Below are positions 5,147-6,010 of a stretch of DNA of 6,010 nt, piece after piece. Position 1 is the stretch's first letter. Each line of letters opens with the position of its first letter. This stretch comes from Spirochaetaceae bacterium. Lineage in GTDB: Bacteria > Spirochaetota > Spirochaetia > Treponematales > Breznakiellaceae. The DNA is taken from assembly GCA_031265535.1 (NCBI GenBank), contig JAISCO010000156.1, positions 1-6,010 of the forward strand. Reading direction: 5' to 3'. The notes beneath the pieces are model-generated. The model had not been told where the DNA came from and did not search any database. It was given only the letters and a program-made list of their open reading frames with translations. Made by a program: the position numbers and the translations under genes.

Positions 5147-6010
5147 TTAATAATCCGCCTCCGGGTAAACAATAATTTTGCCCGCGTCTTCCGTGTCCAA
5201 TAGCCCTACGCCTGCCGCGATCTTCTTTACCCTCATATTGTATGCGAGCCCCATTATTTGAATGACTATCAGCGGGGCCAGCGCGACAAACGCCACAACA
5301 CCGAAAGCCTGTGTCATTATATCGCCGCCTGAGCCTTCGCAGACGCCTATCGCAAACGGCAGCAGGAAAGTTGAGGTAAGCGGCCCTGAACATACGCCGC
5401 CGGAGTCAAAGGCTATACCCACAAATATACGCGGCACAAAAAAAGTCAACACAAGCGCTATAACATAACCCGGCACAAGTATCCACATGATAGGTATATT
5501 CAGAAGAATGCGTACCATGGTGAGCGCCAAAGCGAAAGCCATCCCTATAGCAAGCGAACGCGCCATGGTTTTTTGCGGTATCGCGCCCGAAGATATGTCT
5601 TCCACCTGTTTATTTAAGACGTGAACCGCCGGTTCCGCCATTACGAGGAAGTAGCCGACCAGAACGCCAAACGGTACCAGTATCCAGCGGAACGGCGCCG
5701 ACGCTATTTCCGAGCCTAAAAGTAATCCGACAGGAATAAAACCCACGTTTACGCCTGTCAAAAAAACTAAAAGTCCTATCAATGTATAGAAAAACCCTAT
5801 GCTCATGCGTTTAAGCTGGCGTTTCTTAAAACGTTTGGAGATTACTTGAAAAATCAGGAAAAAGAACACAAGCGCGGCGAGCGCCACAAAAACATCTTTC
5901 GTGTAATGCGGAAGTTCCTCCATGAAACTTACCGCAACATCACGCGATGTAGCAATGGTAGGGACTGTGTGATCCCCGACATTCGCGCTGTCGGGAGTAA
6001 AAATTATACC
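5147..6010 (-). CDS. DUF1538 membrane protein, C-terminal part (5' end beyond window)
   Basis: The frame is open to the right edge, giving 287 residues before TAA at 5147-5149. The ATG at 5923 is probably internal, because 29 coding residues precede it without a stop (GIIFTPDSANVGDHTVPTIA, then TSRDVAVSF). The visible part has about seven hydrophobic segments and the DUF1538 signature AFDSGGVCSGPLTSTF, with a second conserved helix AIGMAFALALTMVRILLNI before it. Family members are either single-domain (about 230 residues) or double-domain (about 500 residues); the upstream extension suggests a double-domain protein seen here from its second half. As I recall, the paired UmpA/UmpB members from Halomonas were reported as a two-component Na+(Li+,K+)/H+ antiporter; extending this to the present protein is inference. 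It heads the visible operon with the P-II-like regulator and livH. Confidence 0.8.
   Translation of the reverse strand, partial: GIIFTPDSANVGDHTVPTIATSRDVAVSFMEELPHYTKDVFVALAALVFFFLIFQVISKRFKKRQLKRMSIGFFYTLIGLLVFLTGVNVGFIPVGLLLGSEIASAPFRWILVPFGVLVGYFLVMAEPAVHVLNKQVEDISSGAIPQKTMARSLAIGMAFALALTMVRILLNIPIMWILVPGYVIALVLTFFVPRIFVGIAFDSGGVCSGPLTSTFLLPFAIGVCEGSGGDIMTQAFGVVAFVALAPLIVIQIMGLAYNMRVKKIAAGVGLLDTEDAGKIIVYPEADY
5158..5162 (-). promoter_or_regulatory. Ribosome-binding site of the P-II-like gene
   Basis: On the minus strand GGAGG lies inside the last codons of the DUF1538 gene, 11 nt before the ATG at 5146. The spacing is slightly long, but it is the only good Shine-Dalgarno match nearby and supports this start, which also abuts the upstream stop codon. 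Confidence 0.5.

Overview
The window looks like a chromosomal segment of an anaerobic bacterium, most likely a spirochaete of the Treponema type. That guess rests on protein style only: an Rpn/PD-(D/E)XK nuclease with a C-terminal REE-rich tail, a RelE/HigB-type toxin-antitoxin pair, a glycine-rich repeat surface protein, and a DUF1538/P-II pair. No rRNA or tRNA is present to confirm it.

Left part, plus strand (1-1435): the 3' part of a large, probably surface-exposed protein, with beta-sandwich-like modules followed by a long glycine-rich domain. It runs in from the left edge and is closed by a perfect 17-bp stem hairpin.

Middle part, plus strand (about 1436-3402): a decaying accessory block. 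It holds a toxin-antitoxin operon with a recognisable promoter and a palindromic operator. The toxin carries a one-base frameshift and the antitoxin has an in-frame TGA where a conserved Trp codon is expected. A hairpin-rich leader follows, then an Rpn-family nuclease gene whose C-terminal tail is out of frame and contains a 12-bp tandem repeat. A perfect 16-bp direct repeat (2406-2421 and 3387-3402) brackets the nuclease gene.

Right part, minus strand (3508-6010): an intact, tightly packed operon read right to left. It encodes a DUF1538 membrane protein (5' end beyond the window), a protein made of two tandem P-II-like domains, and a LivH-type branched-chain amino acid permease. The DUF1538 stop abuts the P-II-like ATG, and 10 nt separate the P-II-like stop from livH. 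No livM, livG or livF follows livH; the accessory block lies there instead. The likely theme is ion or amino acid transport with a P-II-like regulator, but only the LivH assignment is functionally firm.

The main points of interest are the coordinated decay of the accessory block (three single-base lesions between intact flanks), the direct repeats around the nuclease, the operator inside the toxin-antitoxin promoter, and the unusual order DUF1538 / double P-II-like / lone livH. I see no clearly new defence or mobile system.
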